Assembly: GCA_022798155.1 (NCBI GenBank)
Contig: JAAWLY010000012.1
Coordinates: 1 to 21,857, forward strand
Length of the DNA stretch: 21,857 nt
DNA from: Lawsonibacter sp.
GTDB lineage: Bacteria; Bacillota; Clostridia; Oscillospirales; Oscillospiraceae
Direction of reading: 5' to 3'
Made by a program: the position numbers and the translations under genes. The notes under the pieces were generated by a model. It was given only the letters and a program-made list of their open reading frames with translations, was not told the DNA's origin and did no database searches. This document shows positions 12,732 to 20,974 of the stretch, piece by piece. Position 1 is the first letter of the stretch; every line of letters starts with the position of its first letter.

Positions 12732-14063
12732 ATGGCCTACACAAAAGGGGACATTATCCGCATTGTCCGGGAGGAGAACATCGAGTTCATCCGGATGCAG
12801 TTCACCGATATTTTCGGCCAGATGAAGAATGTGGCCATCACCGCCTCCCAGGTGGAGAAGGCGGTAAACAACCAGATCATGTTCGACGGCTCCTCCATCG
12901 AGGGCTTCACCCGCATCCACGAGTCGGACCAGTGCCTGTACCCCGATTTGAACAGCTTTGTAATTCTGCCGCCGGAGGTGGCCGGGGGCCGGGTGGCCCG
13001 GATGTTCTGCGACGTGTACAACACTGACGGCACCCCCTTTGTGGGCGATCCCCGGGGGGTGCTGCGCCGGGTGCTGCGCCGGGCGGAGAGCATGGGGTTT
13101 GACGTGTTCAACATCGGCCCGGAGCTGGAGTTTTTCCTCTTTGAGACCGACGAGGACGGCCGGGCCACCATCCGCACCAAGGACGAGGCGGGCTACTTTG
13201 ACCTGGGCCCCCTGGACCACGGCGAGGCCACCCGCCGGGAGATCAGCCTGAACCTGGAGCAGATGGGCTTTGAGATCGAGGCCAGCCACCATGAGAACGC
13301 CCCCGGCCAGCATGAGATTGATTTTAAATACAACAACGCCATGGACGGCGCCGACAAGATTATGACCTTCCGCCTGATTACCAAGAGCATCGCCCAGAAA
13401 AACGGTCTCCACGCCACCTTCATGCCCAAGCCCGTCTACGGCGTGGCCGGCAACGGTATGCACCTGAACATGTCCCTGTTCAAAGACGGGAAGAACGTGT
13501 TTTACGACCCCAACGGGGAGCGGGGGCTGTCCAAAACGGCCTACTCCTTCATTGCCGGCCTTCTGGACCACATCCAGGGCTTTACCGCGGTGACCAACCC
13601 CCTGGTCAACTCCTACAAGCGGCTGAGCGGCGGCCACGAGGCCCCCCGCTACCGGGCCTGGTCGGCCTCCAACCGCTCGGCTCTTATCCGCATCCCCGCC
13701 GCCCGGGGCCAGTCCACCCGGGTGGAGCTGCGCTCTCCCGACCCCTCCTGCAACCCCTATCTGGCGGTGGCGGTGTGTCTGGCCGCCGGCCTGGACGGCA
13801 TCGCCCGGGGCCTGACCCCTCCCCCGGAGATCACCGGCGACATCTACGCCATGGACGAGGCCACCCGGGAGGATCAGGGCATCAACACCCTGCCCGACAC
13901 CCTGAAGGACGCCCTGGAGGAGCTGGAGAAGGATGTGCTGGTGCTGGATGTGCTTGGGGAGCACGTGGCAAGGCAGTACATCAAGGGCAAGCTGAAGGAG
14001 TGGAACGAGTACCAGACCCGGGTGTCCAGCTGGGAGCTGGAGAAATACCTGGTCATTTATTGA
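12732..14063 (+). CDS. glnA: Glutamine synthetase, class I alpha type
   Basis: Glutamine synthetase joins ammonia to glutamate using ATP, the main entry of nitrogen. The 443-aa length matches the Bacillus-type GSI-alpha, which lacks the 25-residue insertion and adenylylation control of the beta type. Visible motifs are FDGSSIEGF (latch region), GPELEFFLF (metal ligands), HHENAPGQHEIDF, GNGMHLNMS, NPLVNSYKRL and the ATP/substrate stretch RIPAARGQSTRVELRSPDPS. The ATG at 12732 has a GAGAGGG stretch upstream. GSI-alpha enzymes are usually feedback-inhibited and act with GlnR in Bacilli; no glnR is next to it here. It is transcribed away from lysA and towards dapF. Confidence 0.97.
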   Translation: MAYTKGDIIRIVREENIEFIRMQFTDIFGQMKNVAITASQVEKAVNNQIMFDGSSIEGFTRIHESDQCLYPDLNSFVILPPEVAGGRVARMFCDVYNTDGTPFVGDPRGVLRRVLRRAESMGFDVFNIGPELEFFLFETDEDGRATIRTKDEAGYFDLGPLDHGEATRREISLNLEQMGFEIEASHHENAPGQHEIDFKYNNAMDGADKIMTFRLITKSIAQKNGLHATFMPKPVYGVAGNGMHLNMSLFKDGKNVFYDPNGERGLSKTAYSFIAGLLDHIQGFTAVTNPLVNSYKRLSGGHEAPRYRAWSASNRSALIRIPAARGQSTRVELRSPDPSCNPYLAVAVCLAAGLDGIARGLTPPPEITGDIYAMDEATREDQGINTLPDTLKDALEELEKDVLVLDVLGEHVARQYIKGKLKEWNEYQTRVSSWELEKYLVIY

Positions 14064-14080
14064 CGGTATATACGTGTGCC

Positions 14081-14139
14081 TGTAGGGGCGGATATCATCC
14101 GCCGCTGCATCCGTTTCCGGCCGGGGACCTGGTCCCCGG
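14081..14139 (+). repeat. Partial dispersed element and GC hairpin between glnA and dapF
   Basis: TGTAGGGGCGG followed by GGCGGAT-atc-ATCCGCC (14081-14103) repeats the left end of the element at 5387-5464 almost exactly. The matching right end is missing. A separate hairpin, CCGGGGACC-t-GGTCCCCGG (14121-14139), follows and is trailed by TCTTTCC. That could be a weak terminator for glnA or simply part of another repeat. Confidence 0.5.
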
Positions 14140-14189
14140 TCTTTCCGCACCACCCCGCGCATAGGCTGAAACCGAAAGGGGCGAGAAAT

Positions 14190-14984
14190 ATGCGTTTTAC
14201 CAAAATGGAGGGCCTGGGCAATGACTATATCTACCTCAACTGCCTGGAGGGGGCCCCGGAGAATCTGCCGGAGCTGGCCCGCCGGCTGTCCGAGCGGCAC
14301 TTCGGGGTGGGCTCGGATGGCCTGATCTGTGTCAAGCCCGGCCGGACCGGGGATTTTACCATGGAGATGTACAACGCCGACGGCTCGCTGGGGGCCATGT
14401 GCGGCAACGGCATCCGGTGCGTGGGTAAGTACGTCTTTGACAAGGGGCTGACGGACAAAACCCGCCTTGTCATCGACACCGGGGCCGGCCCCCGAAGGCT
14501 GGAGCTTCACGTCCTGGGGGACGCGGTGGACCGGGTGACCGTGGACATGGGGCCGGTGACGGTGGAAGCGCCGGTCCGGGTGGAGGCGGCGGGAGAGTGC
14601 TTCACCGTTGTCCCCGCCGACGCCGGCAACCCCCACGGGGTGATTTTCTGCCAGGACCCGGAAACCATCGACCTGGAGCGGCTGGGCCCCCTGCTGGAGT
14701 GCCACCCCGCCCTGGGACAGCGGCGGAACATTGAGTTTGTCTGCGTCCCGGACCGGGCGCACCTGGCCCTCCGGGTGTGGGAGCGGGGCAGCGGAATCAC
14801 CCTGGCCTGCGGCACCGGGGCCTGCGCGGCCTTCGCCGCCGCCCTGGGAGAAAACCGCTGTGAAGTCCGGGCGGAGGCTGCTCTCCCCGGCGGCGTGCTC
14901 ACCCTGGAAGAGCGGGAGGGAAGTGTGTTTATGAGCGGCCCCGCCCGCACCGTGTTCGAGGGGGAGATTTCCGACCCCGGCTGA
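14190..14984 (+). CDS. dapF: Diaminopimelate epimerase (DapF)
   Basis: DapF converts LL-diaminopimelate to the meso form, needed for peptidoglycan and as LysA substrate. It is a cofactor-free two-base racemase. The 264-aa product has both catalytic cysteines: Cys71 in MCGNGIRC and Cys207 in TLACGTGACAA. It also has FTKMEGLGNDYIYL at the N-terminus and ADAGNPHGV in the centre. I chose the ATG at 14190, after GAAAGGGGCGAG; the longer frame from 14076 would translate the repeat. A CCCC...GGGG hairpin without a T-tract follows the stop, then the promoter of the next gene. Confidence 0.96.
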   Translation: MRFTKMEGLGNDYIYLNCLEGAPENLPELARRLSERHFGVGSDGLICVKPGRTGDFTMEMYNADGSLGAMCGNGIRCVGKYVFDKGLTDKTRLVIDTGAGPRRLELHVLGDAVDRVTVDMGPVTVEAPVRVEAAGECFTVVPADAGNPHGVIFCQDPETIDLERLGPLLECHPALGQRRNIEFVCVPDRAHLALRVWERGSGITLACGTGACAAFAAALGENRCEVRAEAALPGGVLTLEEREGSVFMSGPARTVFEGEISDPG

Positions 14985-15040
14985 AAGGCCAAGGGAGAGC
15001 ATCAAAGCCCCCCTTTGGGGCGCGTTCCGCAAATCTTTCC

Positions 15041-15070
15041 TTGACAATCCGGGGGAGATACCCTTATTAT
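15041..15070 (+). promoter_or_regulatory. Strong vegetative promoter before the RNA methyltransferase gene
   Basis: A perfect TTGACA (15041-15046), an 18-bp spacer and TATTAT (15065-15070, five of six matches). Transcription would begin near 15077, about 24 bases before the ATG at 15101, leaving a very short leader. This separates the methyltransferase gene from dapF transcription. Confidence 0.8.
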
Positions 15071-15100
15071 GTAAGAATCGCGTCCGGAGGAGGAAGCGCC

Positions 15101-15859
15101 ATGGAACAGATCACCAGCCGGAAGAACCCGCTGATTACCCATATCCGGAAGCTTTGCGCGGACCGGGCCTACCGGCGGACAACGGGAGAATATCTGGGGG
15201 ACGGGACCAAGCTGCTGGAGGAGGCGGCCCGGTGGAACGCGCCGCTGACGGCGGTGGTGGTCACCCCCGGCGTCCCGCGCCCGCCCGGCCTGGACGTGTG
15301 GACGGTGAAGGTGCCCGAGGACGTAATGGCCTCCATCTCCCCGGCCAAATCCCCTCAGGGGGCGCTGTTTCTGGCGAAGCTGCCGGACCTGACCCCGCCG
15401 GAGCGGCTGGAGGGGGGCCGCTGGCTGATTCTGGACGGTTTGCAGGACCCGGGCAACGTGGGCGCCATCTGGCGCACCGCCGACGCCCTGGGGGCGGACG
15501 GCCTGCTGCTGGTCAACCACTGCGCCGACCCCTTCTCCCCCAAGACTGTCCGGGCGACCATGGGGGCGTGCTTCCGCCTGCCGGTGTATGAGCTGGAGGC
15601 GGAAAAGCTGCCCGCTCTGCTGGCGCGCTCCGGCCTGTCCCTGTACGCCACCGCCCTGCGGGAGGACACCGCTGACCTCAAAACAGCGCGGCTGGAGCGC
15701 TGCGCCGTGGTGATTGGAAGCGAAGGGAGCGGAGTTTCCCCCGGGCTGCTGGGGGCCTGTGAACAGACCCTTAAAATCCCCATGCGGGAGCGGTGCGAGT
15801 CGCTGAACGCCGCCGCCGCGGCGACGGTCGTCCTGTGGGAGATGGCCCGAAACATTTGA
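15101..15859 (+). CDS. TrmH/SpoU-family RNA 2'-O-methyltransferase
   Basis: The 252-aa protein belongs to the SPOUT (trefoil-knot) methyltransferases that methylate ribose 2'-OH in rRNA or tRNA using S-adenosylmethionine. The N-terminal part (ITSRKNPLITHIRKL, GEYLGDGTKLLEEA) is the RNA-binding substrate domain. The knot motifs are ILDGLQDPGNVGAIWRTADA from about residue 110, KTVRATMGACFRLPV, VIGSEGSGVS near 208 and IPMRERCESLNAAAAATV at the end. The ATG at 15101 follows GGAGGAGGAAG. In many Firmicutes a similar gene lies by pheST; here it stands alone. The RNA target cannot be assigned from sequence. Confidence 0.92.
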   Translation: MEQITSRKNPLITHIRKLCADRAYRRTTGEYLGDGTKLLEEAARWNAPLTAVVVTPGVPRPPGLDVWTVKVPEDVMASISPAKSPQGALFLAKLPDLTPPERLEGGRWLILDGLQDPGNVGAIWRTADALGADGLLLVNHCADPFSPKTVRATMGACFRLPVYELEAEKLPALLARSGLSLYATALREDTADLKTARLERCAVVIGSEGSGVSPGLLGACEQTLKIPMRERCESLNAAAAATVVLWEMARNI

Positions 15860-15901
15860 CAGCGGAGCAAAAACGAAGGCTTGCGAAAGGTTTCCTGTTT
15901 A

Positions 15902-15933
15902 GATGCTTTTTTCTTTTCCAAGAAAAAAGCATC
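15902..15933. terminator. A/T-rich 14-bp hairpin between converging genes
   Basis: GATGCTTTTTTCTT (15902-15915) pairs perfectly with AAGAAAAAAGCATC (15920-15933) around TTCC. Runs of T lie inside the stem on either strand, so the hairpin with its own T-tract can act for both directions. It lies 42 bases after the methyltransferase stop and overlaps the stop codon of the MFS gene. The A/T richness contrasts sharply with the surroundings. Confidence 0.65.
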
Positions 15934-17158
15934 AAGGCCGCCCGCCCGACTTCGTCCTGCGGTACACCAGGGCGATCAGCAGCCAGGACAGGGCCATCAT
16001 GGCCAGGAACAGCAAGTAGGAGGACACATAGCCCCCCGTCCGGTCGGCCATCCAGCCGGGGATGGGGCCAAAAACCATAATCCCCAGGGCGTAGAGGGAC
16101 TGGCTCCATTTCAGCCCCTTTGCAAAGCCCTCGTCCCCCAGAAAGTCCCGGGCCCAGACGGAGTAGGACACATTGCTCAAAGGCAGGGCCAGCCCGAACA
16201 GGGCGGTGGCGGCATAGGCGCACAGCCGGCTGCCGTTGGGGGCCAGGCACAGCAGCCCGTAAGCGAGCAGGGCGGCGGCGTAGAGCAGGTAGCTGGCCAG
16301 GCGGCCGCCCAGGCGGTCGGCCAGCTCTCCGTAGAGCATCTTGCCCGCCATCAAGGCCAGCCCCACGCAGGAGACCAGGGCGGCCACGGTGCCGGGGTCG
16401 AAGCCCTCGGTGGTATACAGCACCCCCACGTTGCTGATGCCGATGCCGGTGGGGGCTCCGGTGAGGAACACCGCCAGGAGATACAGCGCCCAGAACGGGG
16501 GGGTCATCCCTCCCGGGGCGGGGCGGCGGGCCGGGGCGCGCTGGACTTCCTGCCCCTGGCAGTAGGGCTCCAGCCCCAGCCGGGCGGGGTCGTCCCGCAC
16601 CAGGGCGTATACCGCCGCCCCCAGAACCAGGACCAGACCGCCCTCCGCCTGGAAGGCCCCCCGCAGCCCCTGGTTTTCAATCAGCCAGGTGAGGGGGGCG
16701 GGGATGAGGATGGTGGCCAGCCCACTGCCCGCCGAGGCCAGCCCCAGGGCAAAGGCGTTGCGGCTGCGAAACCAGCTGTTAATCAGCAGGGTGAGGGGAA
16801 TCATCCCCGCCCAGCTGTAGGCCAGCCCGGTGAGGGCGGCGGCGCCCAGGTAGGCCGGCAGGGAGCCGGCCGCCCCGAAGAGGAACCGGGACAGGGCCAG
16901 CAGCACCATGGCCCCAGACACGGTGTTCCGGATGCCCAGCCGGCGGCACAGCCAGCCGGCGGAGAGCATCCCCAGCACAATGAACAGGCTGCGGACAGTG
17001 ATAATCCAGGCGGCCTGGGCGTTGGTAAAGCCGCCTTGGGCGATGATGTAGGGCTGGTAGACAGAATAGACGTTGCTGCCCAGGCCCATGGCGGAAAACA
17101 GCATGACCGCGCCCCCCAGGCAGACCAGCCAGGGGCGGACGGACTGACGTGAAGACAT
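15932..17158 (-). CDS. MFS transporter, 12 transmembrane segments
   Basis: A 408-aa major facilitator superfamily permease with two six-helix halves joined by a polar loop (QGQEVQRAPARRPAPGG, about residue 205). Motif A-like loops are GWLCRRLGIRN after helix 2 and GELADRLGGRL in the second half. The start MSSRQSVRPWLVCLGG and YSVYQPYIIAQGGFT recall oxalate/formate-antiporter-like carriers, but the substrate cannot be named. The ATG at 17158 follows AAAGGAG by nine bases; an upstream ATG would overlap that site. It is divergent from dprA and ends against the methyltransferase gene. No catabolic partner genes adjoin it. Confidence 0.88.
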   Translation of the reverse strand: MSSRQSVRPWLVCLGGAVMLFSAMGLGSNVYSVYQPYIIAQGGFTNAQAAWIITVRSLFIVLGMLSAGWLCRRLGIRNTVSGAMVLLALSRFLFGAAGSLPAYLGAAALTGLAYSWAGMIPLTLLINSWFRSRNAFALGLASAGSGLATILIPAPLTWLIENQGLRGAFQAEGGLVLVLGAAVYALVRDDPARLGLEPYCQGQEVQRAPARRPAPGGMTPPFWALYLLAVFLTGAPTGIGISNVGVLYTTEGFDPGTVAALVSCVGLALMAGKMLYGELADRLGGRLASYLLYAAALLAYGLLCLAPNGSRLCAYAATALFGLALPLSNVSYSVWARDFLGDEGFAKGLKWSQSLYALGIMVFGPIPGWMADRTGGYVSSYLLFLAMMALSWLLIALVYRRTKSGGRP

Positions 17159-17177
17159 GACAGTTCGCTCCTTTCTC

Positions 17178-17214
17178 ATGGTATAACCATACCGTGGCGG
17201 GGGAGATTTGTAAA
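17178..17214 (-). promoter_or_regulatory. Promoter and palindrome before the MFS gene
   Basis: On the minus strand TTTACA (17214-17209), a 17-bp spacer and TATGGT (17191-17186) form a reasonable promoter. A perfect palindrome, ATGGT-ata-ACCAT (17178-17190), overlaps the -10 and transcription start, the usual place for a repressor site. No regulator gene is next to it. Confidence 0.45.
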
Positions 17215-17299
17215 GAGCGATTTGAAAGAAAACGCCCCTGTTTTCCGGCGAAAGGAAAATTTTTTCCGGCCGGGACGGGGCCAGAAAGGCGGGAAGAAG

Positions 17300-18502
17300 A
17301 TGGCGGAGCTGAAATATTGGCTGTGGCTGGCCACCCGGCAGGGGCTGAGCCCTGTGGGGGCGCTGGCGGTGCTGGAGTGTTTTTCCACACCGGAGCGGGC
17401 GTTTTACGGGGAGAAGGAGGACTTTGAGGTCCTGCCTCTCCCGGCGGCGGCGAAGCAGGCCCTGCTGGACAAGAGCCTGGACGGGCCCAACCGCATCCTG
17501 GGGGACTGCGACCGGCTGGGGGTGGACATCCTCACCTTTCAGGACTCCGGCTACCCCGGACGGCTGCGGCAGATTGCCGACCCGCCCATGGTGCTGTATG
17601 TTAAGGGAAAGAGCTTCCGCTTCGACGAGGAGGCGGCCATTGGGATTGTGGGGACCCGAAAGCCCTCCCAGGCCGGTCGGAGGCGGGCGGAGGAGTTTGC
17701 CCGGGCGCTGGTCCGGCGGGGGATGCTGGTGGTGTCCGGCATCGCCGAGGGGATCGACTGCTGCGCCGTCCAGGGGGCGCTGCGGGCCGGCAAGCCGGTG
17801 GTGTCGGTGCTGGCCGGCGGGGTGGACGTGAAATTTCCCCATGAAAACCGCTTTCTCTACGACGACGTGGCCGCCGCGGGGGCTCTCATCTCCGAGTATC
17901 CGCCGGGCACCCCCCACAAGGGCAGCCACTTCAACCCCCGCAACCGGATTTTGAGCGGCCTGTGCCTGGGGGTGCTGGCGGTGGAGTGCGAGCCCAGCAG
18001 CGGCACCATGCTCACCGTCAACCACGCCCTGGAGCAGGGGCGGGAGGTGTTCGCCATTCCCATCGGGCTGGACGAGCAGTGCGCCCGGGGGACCAACCGG
18101 CTGATCCACGAGGGCAAGGCCCGGCTGGTGGAGCGGGGAGAGGACATCGCGGCGGAGTTTGCCGGCCGCTTCCCCGGCAAGCTGGGGCTGCCCCCGGAGC
18201 GGGGGCGCCCGGCCGGGGACAAGCCCGTGCCCAGCCGGCCCCGGCAGGAAGAGCCGCCCGCCCCGCCGGCCCCCAGCCGGAAGGTGATCCCCCGGAAGGA
18301 GCAGAAAAGCCGGTTTACCGACGACGAGCTGGACATCCTGGCCGCGGCGGCCAACGCCGCCCTCACCGCCGACGAGATCGTGGAAAAGACCCGAATTCCC
18401 GCCAAGCGGGCCCTGTCGGCCCTCACCATGCTCCAGGTCCAGGGGGCGGTGGAGGAGCGGCCCGGCCGGCGGTTTTACGCCCTGGTGGAGCTGGAGGGGT
18501 GA
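17300..18502 (+). CDS. dprA: DNA-processing protein DprA (Smf)
   Basis: DprA loads RecA on incoming single-stranded DNA during transformation; homologues are kept in many species not known to be competent. The 400-aa product has an N-terminal SAM-like region, then the extended Rossmann fold with GIVGTRKPSQAG, VVSGIAEGIDCCAVQGAL, VLAGGVDVKFPHEN and SEYPPGTPHKGSHFNPRNRI. After a Pro-rich linker comes a winged-helix domain (FTDDELDILAAAANAALTAD onward). The family usually has AHxGAL where this reads AVQGAL, so the conserved His is replaced. The ATG at 17300 gives the usual family start; the longer frame from 17222 lacks similarity. It heads the common dprA-topA-trmFO order. Confidence 0.95.
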   Translation: MAELKYWLWLATRQGLSPVGALAVLECFSTPERAFYGEKEDFEVLPLPAAAKQALLDKSLDGPNRILGDCDRLGVDILTFQDSGYPGRLRQIADPPMVLYVKGKSFRFDEEAAIGIVGTRKPSQAGRRRAEEFARALVRRGMLVVSGIAEGIDCCAVQGALRAGKPVVSVLAGGVDVKFPHENRFLYDDVAAAGALISEYPPGTPHKGSHFNPRNRILSGLCLGVLAVECEPSSGTMLTVNHALEQGREVFAIPIGLDEQCARGTNRLIHEGKARLVERGEDIAAEFAGRFPGKLGLPPERGRPAGDKPVPSRPRQEEPPAPPAPSRKVIPRKEQKSRFTDDELDILAAAANAALTADEIVEKTRIPAKRALSALTMLQVQGAVEERPGRRFYALVELEG

Positions 18503-18514
18503 CCTACGTCCCGC

Positions 18515-18586
18515 CGCCGGGAGCCCCTTTGCCAAAGGGGCCTTTCGGTGCAGCCCTTTGGCTCCCCCTGCCAAGGGGAGAGAAGG
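18515..18586 (+). repeat. GC-rich hairpin repeat between dprA and topA
   Basis: Two adjacent inverted repeats fill the gap: CCCCTTT-gcc-AAAGGGG and CTCCCC-ctgccaa-GGGGAG, joined by CCTTTCGGTGCAGCC. A shorter relative, CTCCCCTT-gcg-AAGGGGAG, forms the 3' end of fabZ (5922-5940). No T-tract follows, so it is not an obvious terminator. It resembles small dispersed elements common in gut Clostridia genomes (recalled, not searched). Confidence 0.5.
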
Positions 18587-18613
18587 AATCAATACTCTGG
18601 AGGTAAATCCAAA

Positions 18614-20971
18614 GTGGCAAATAAAACAGACTTAGTGATTGTAGAGTCCCCGTCCAAGGCCAAGACCATCGGCAAGTATCTGGGCCCGGGGTATGAGGTA
18701 AAAGCGTCCATGGGCCATGTCCGGGACCTGCCCAAGAGCAAGCTGAGCGTAGACATCGAGGGCGGGTTTGTCCCGGACTACCAGCCCATCAAGGGCAAGG
18801 AGGACGTGATCAGCGACTTGCGGAAGGCGGCCAAGCGCTCGGGCAAGGTCTATCTGGCCACCGACCCTGACCGGGAGGGGGAGGCCATCTCCTGGCATCT
18901 CAAGGAGCTGCTGGGCATCCCCGACGACAAGACCTACCGGGTGACCTTCAACGAGATCACCCAGAATGTGGTGCGCAGGTCCATCGCCGCCCCCCGGGCC
19001 ATCGACCAGAACCTGGTGAACGCCCAGCAGGCCCGGCGCATCCTGGACCGTATTGTGGGCTATCAGCTCTCCCCTCTGCTGTGGAAGAAGATCCGCCGGG
19101 GGCTGTCCGCCGGGCGGGTGCAGTCGGTGGCCACAAGGCTGGTGGTGGAGCGGGAGCTGGAGATTCGCGCCTTCCAGCCCCAGGAGTACTGGTCCATCGA
19201 GGCCGCCCTGGAGCGGGTGGCCCCCAATCGCGGCTCCTTCACGGCCCAGTTCCACGGAAAAGACAAGAAGATGGAGCTCCACAGCCGGGCCGAGGCCCAG
19301 GCGGTCATCGACGCGGTGTCGTCGGGGGCCTGGACGGTGGCCAAGGTGAAGCGGCAGGAGAAGAACCGCCAGCCAGCCCCGCCCTTTACCACCTCCACCC
19401 TCCAGCAGGAAGCCAGCCGCAAGCTGAACATGTCCCCCGCCCGGACTATGGCGGTGGCCCAGCAGCTCTACGAGGGGGTAGACATCGCCGGCCAGGGGGC
19501 CGTGGGCCTCATCACCTATATGCGTACCGACTCCCTGCGCCTGTCTGACGAGGCGGTGTCCGCCGCCCGGGGCTTTATTTCCCAGCGCTACGGCGCGCCC
19601 TACTGCCCCGCCCAGCCCCGAAAGTTCAAGACCAAGGGCAGCGCCCAGGACGCCCACGAGGCCATCCGGCCCTCCGACGTGACCCTGGCGCCTGAGGACA
19701 TCCGGAAGGACCTGAGCGCCGAGCAGTTCCGGCTGTATAAGCTGATCTGGTCCCGGTTCCTGGCCTGCCAGATGGCCAACGCCGTCTACGACAGCCTGTC
19801 CATCGACGTGGAAAATTCCGGGTATATCTTCCGGGCCAGCCACTCCTCGCTGAAATTCTCCGGCTTCACCGCCGTGTATGAGGAGGGCCGGGACGAGGAG
19901 GAGGAGGAGAAGAGCTCCCCTCTGCCCGATTTGAAGGAGGGGGAGCCCCTCGCCCACAAAAAGCTGAGCCCGGACCAGCACTTCACCCAGCCCCCCGCCC
20001 GCTACTCCGAGGCCAGCCTCATCCGGGCCCTGGAGGAGCAGGGGATCGGCCGGCCCTCCACCTACGCCCCCACCATCTCCACCATTATGAACCGGGAGTA
20101 TGTGGTGAAGGAGGGGAGCAAGGCCCTGCGCCCCACCCCCCTGGGGGAGGTGGTCACCGGGTTGATGAAGGACAAATTCCACGACATTGTGGACTACGAC
20201 TTCACCGCCCAGATGGAGCAGCGCCTGGACAAGGTGGAGGAGGGGGCCAGCGACTGGAAGGCCCTTCTCGCCGACTTCTACAAAGACTTCGACGCCGAGC
20301 TGAAACAGGCGGAGCAGGACCTGGACGGGGAGCGGATTAAGGTGCCCGACGAGGTGTCGGAGGAAATCTGCCCCCAGTGCGGCAAGAATCTGGTCATCAA
20401 GTCGGGCCGGTTTGGCCGGTTTCTGGCCTGTCCCGGCTGGCCGGAGTGCGACTTCACCATGCCCCTGGTGGTGGAGATGCCCGGCAAGTGCCCCGTGTGC
20501 GGTGGACGGCTGTTCAAGCGCACCGGAAAGTCCAAGAAAACCAACAAGCAGTATACCTACTACTGCTGCGAGCACGCCACCGGCAAGGACGAAAAGCGCA
20601 CCTGCGATTTTATGACCTTCGACGTGCCGGTGAAGGACAGCTGCCCCGTCTGTGGTCATACCATGTTTAAAAAGTCGGGCCGGGGGGCAAAGAAGCCCTA
20701 CTGCATCAATGAGCAGTGCTCCAACTTCACCCCCGAGGACAAGCGGGGCGGCTGGCAGAAGAAGCCCGCCGCCTCCAGTGGGGAGGAGGCCGCCCCCGCC
20801 GGGGCAGAGGAGAAGCCCAAAAAGGCCGCCGCCGCCAAAAAGACAGCCGCAAAAAAATCCACCGCCAAAGCGGCGGCGGAGAAAAAGACCACCACGAAAA
20901 AAACAGCGGCCAAGAAGACAACCGCCAAGAAAACCACCGCCAAAAAGGCGGCGGCGAAAAAGGATGCTTAA
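18614..20971 (+). CDS. topA: DNA topoisomerase I (TopA) with Lys/Ala-rich tail
   Basis: Type IA topoisomerase relaxing negative supercoils by transient single-strand breaks. The 785-aa product begins with the Toprim domain (VIVESPSKAKTIG with Glu11; ATDPDREGEAISWHL with Asp84 and Asp86). Catalytic Tyr302 lies in LITYMRTDSLRLSD, and HEAIRPSD follows. Three C-terminal four-Cys zinc ribbons occupy about 586-702 (CPQC, CPVCGG, CPVCGH). The final 50 or so residues are a histone-H1-like run of AAKK and TTAKK units. I chose the GTG at 18614, with GGAGGT nine bases upstream; the longer open frame begins within the repeat. trmFO starts four bases after the stop. Confidence 0.96.
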   Translation: MANKTDLVIVESPSKAKTIGKYLGPGYEVKASMGHVRDLPKSKLSVDIEGGFVPDYQPIKGKEDVISDLRKAAKRSGKVYLATDPDREGEAISWHLKELLGIPDDKTYRVTFNEITQNVVRRSIAAPRAIDQNLVNAQQARRILDRIVGYQLSPLLWKKIRRGLSAGRVQSVATRLVVERELEIRAFQPQEYWSIEAALERVAPNRGSFTAQFHGKDKKMELHSRAEAQAVIDAVSSGAWTVAKVKRQEKNRQPAPPFTTSTLQQEASRKLNMSPARTMAVAQQLYEGVDIAGQGAVGLITYMRTDSLRLSDEAVSAARGFISQRYGAPYCPAQPRKFKTKGSAQDAHEAIRPSDVTLAPEDIRKDLSAEQFRLYKLIWSRFLACQMANAVYDSLSIDVENSGYIFRASHSSLKFSGFTAVYEEGRDEEEEEKSSPLPDLKEGEPLAHKKLSPDQHFTQPPARYSEASLIRALEEQGIGRPSTYAPTISTIMNREYVVKEGSKALRPTPLGEVVTGLMKDKFHDIVDYDFTAQMEQRLDKVEEGASDWKALLADFYKDFDAELKQAEQDLDGERIKVPDEVSEEICPQCGKNLVIKSGRFGRFLACPGWPECDFTMPLVVEMPGKCPVCGGRLFKRTGKSKKTNKQYTYYCCEHATGKDEKRTCDFMTFDVPVKDSCPVCGHTMFKKSGRGAKKPYCINEQCSNFTPEDKRGGWQKKPAASSGEEAAPAGAEEKPKKAAAAKKTAAKKSTAKAAAEKKTTTKKTAAKKTTAKKTTAKKAAAKKDA

Positions 20972-20974
20972 ACT

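Noticed and set aside
12633..15047. Long minus-strand open frame of 804 codons opposite glnA and dapF
   Set aside because: It is antisense to two genes with complete catalytic motifs, has low-complexity Gly/His/Val composition and no recognisable domain; it is a by-product of high GC third positions.
15881..17152. Plus-strand open frame of 423 codons opposite the MFS gene
   Set aside because: Gln/Gly/Pro-rich shadow without domains; the minus strand encodes a convincing 12-helix permease.
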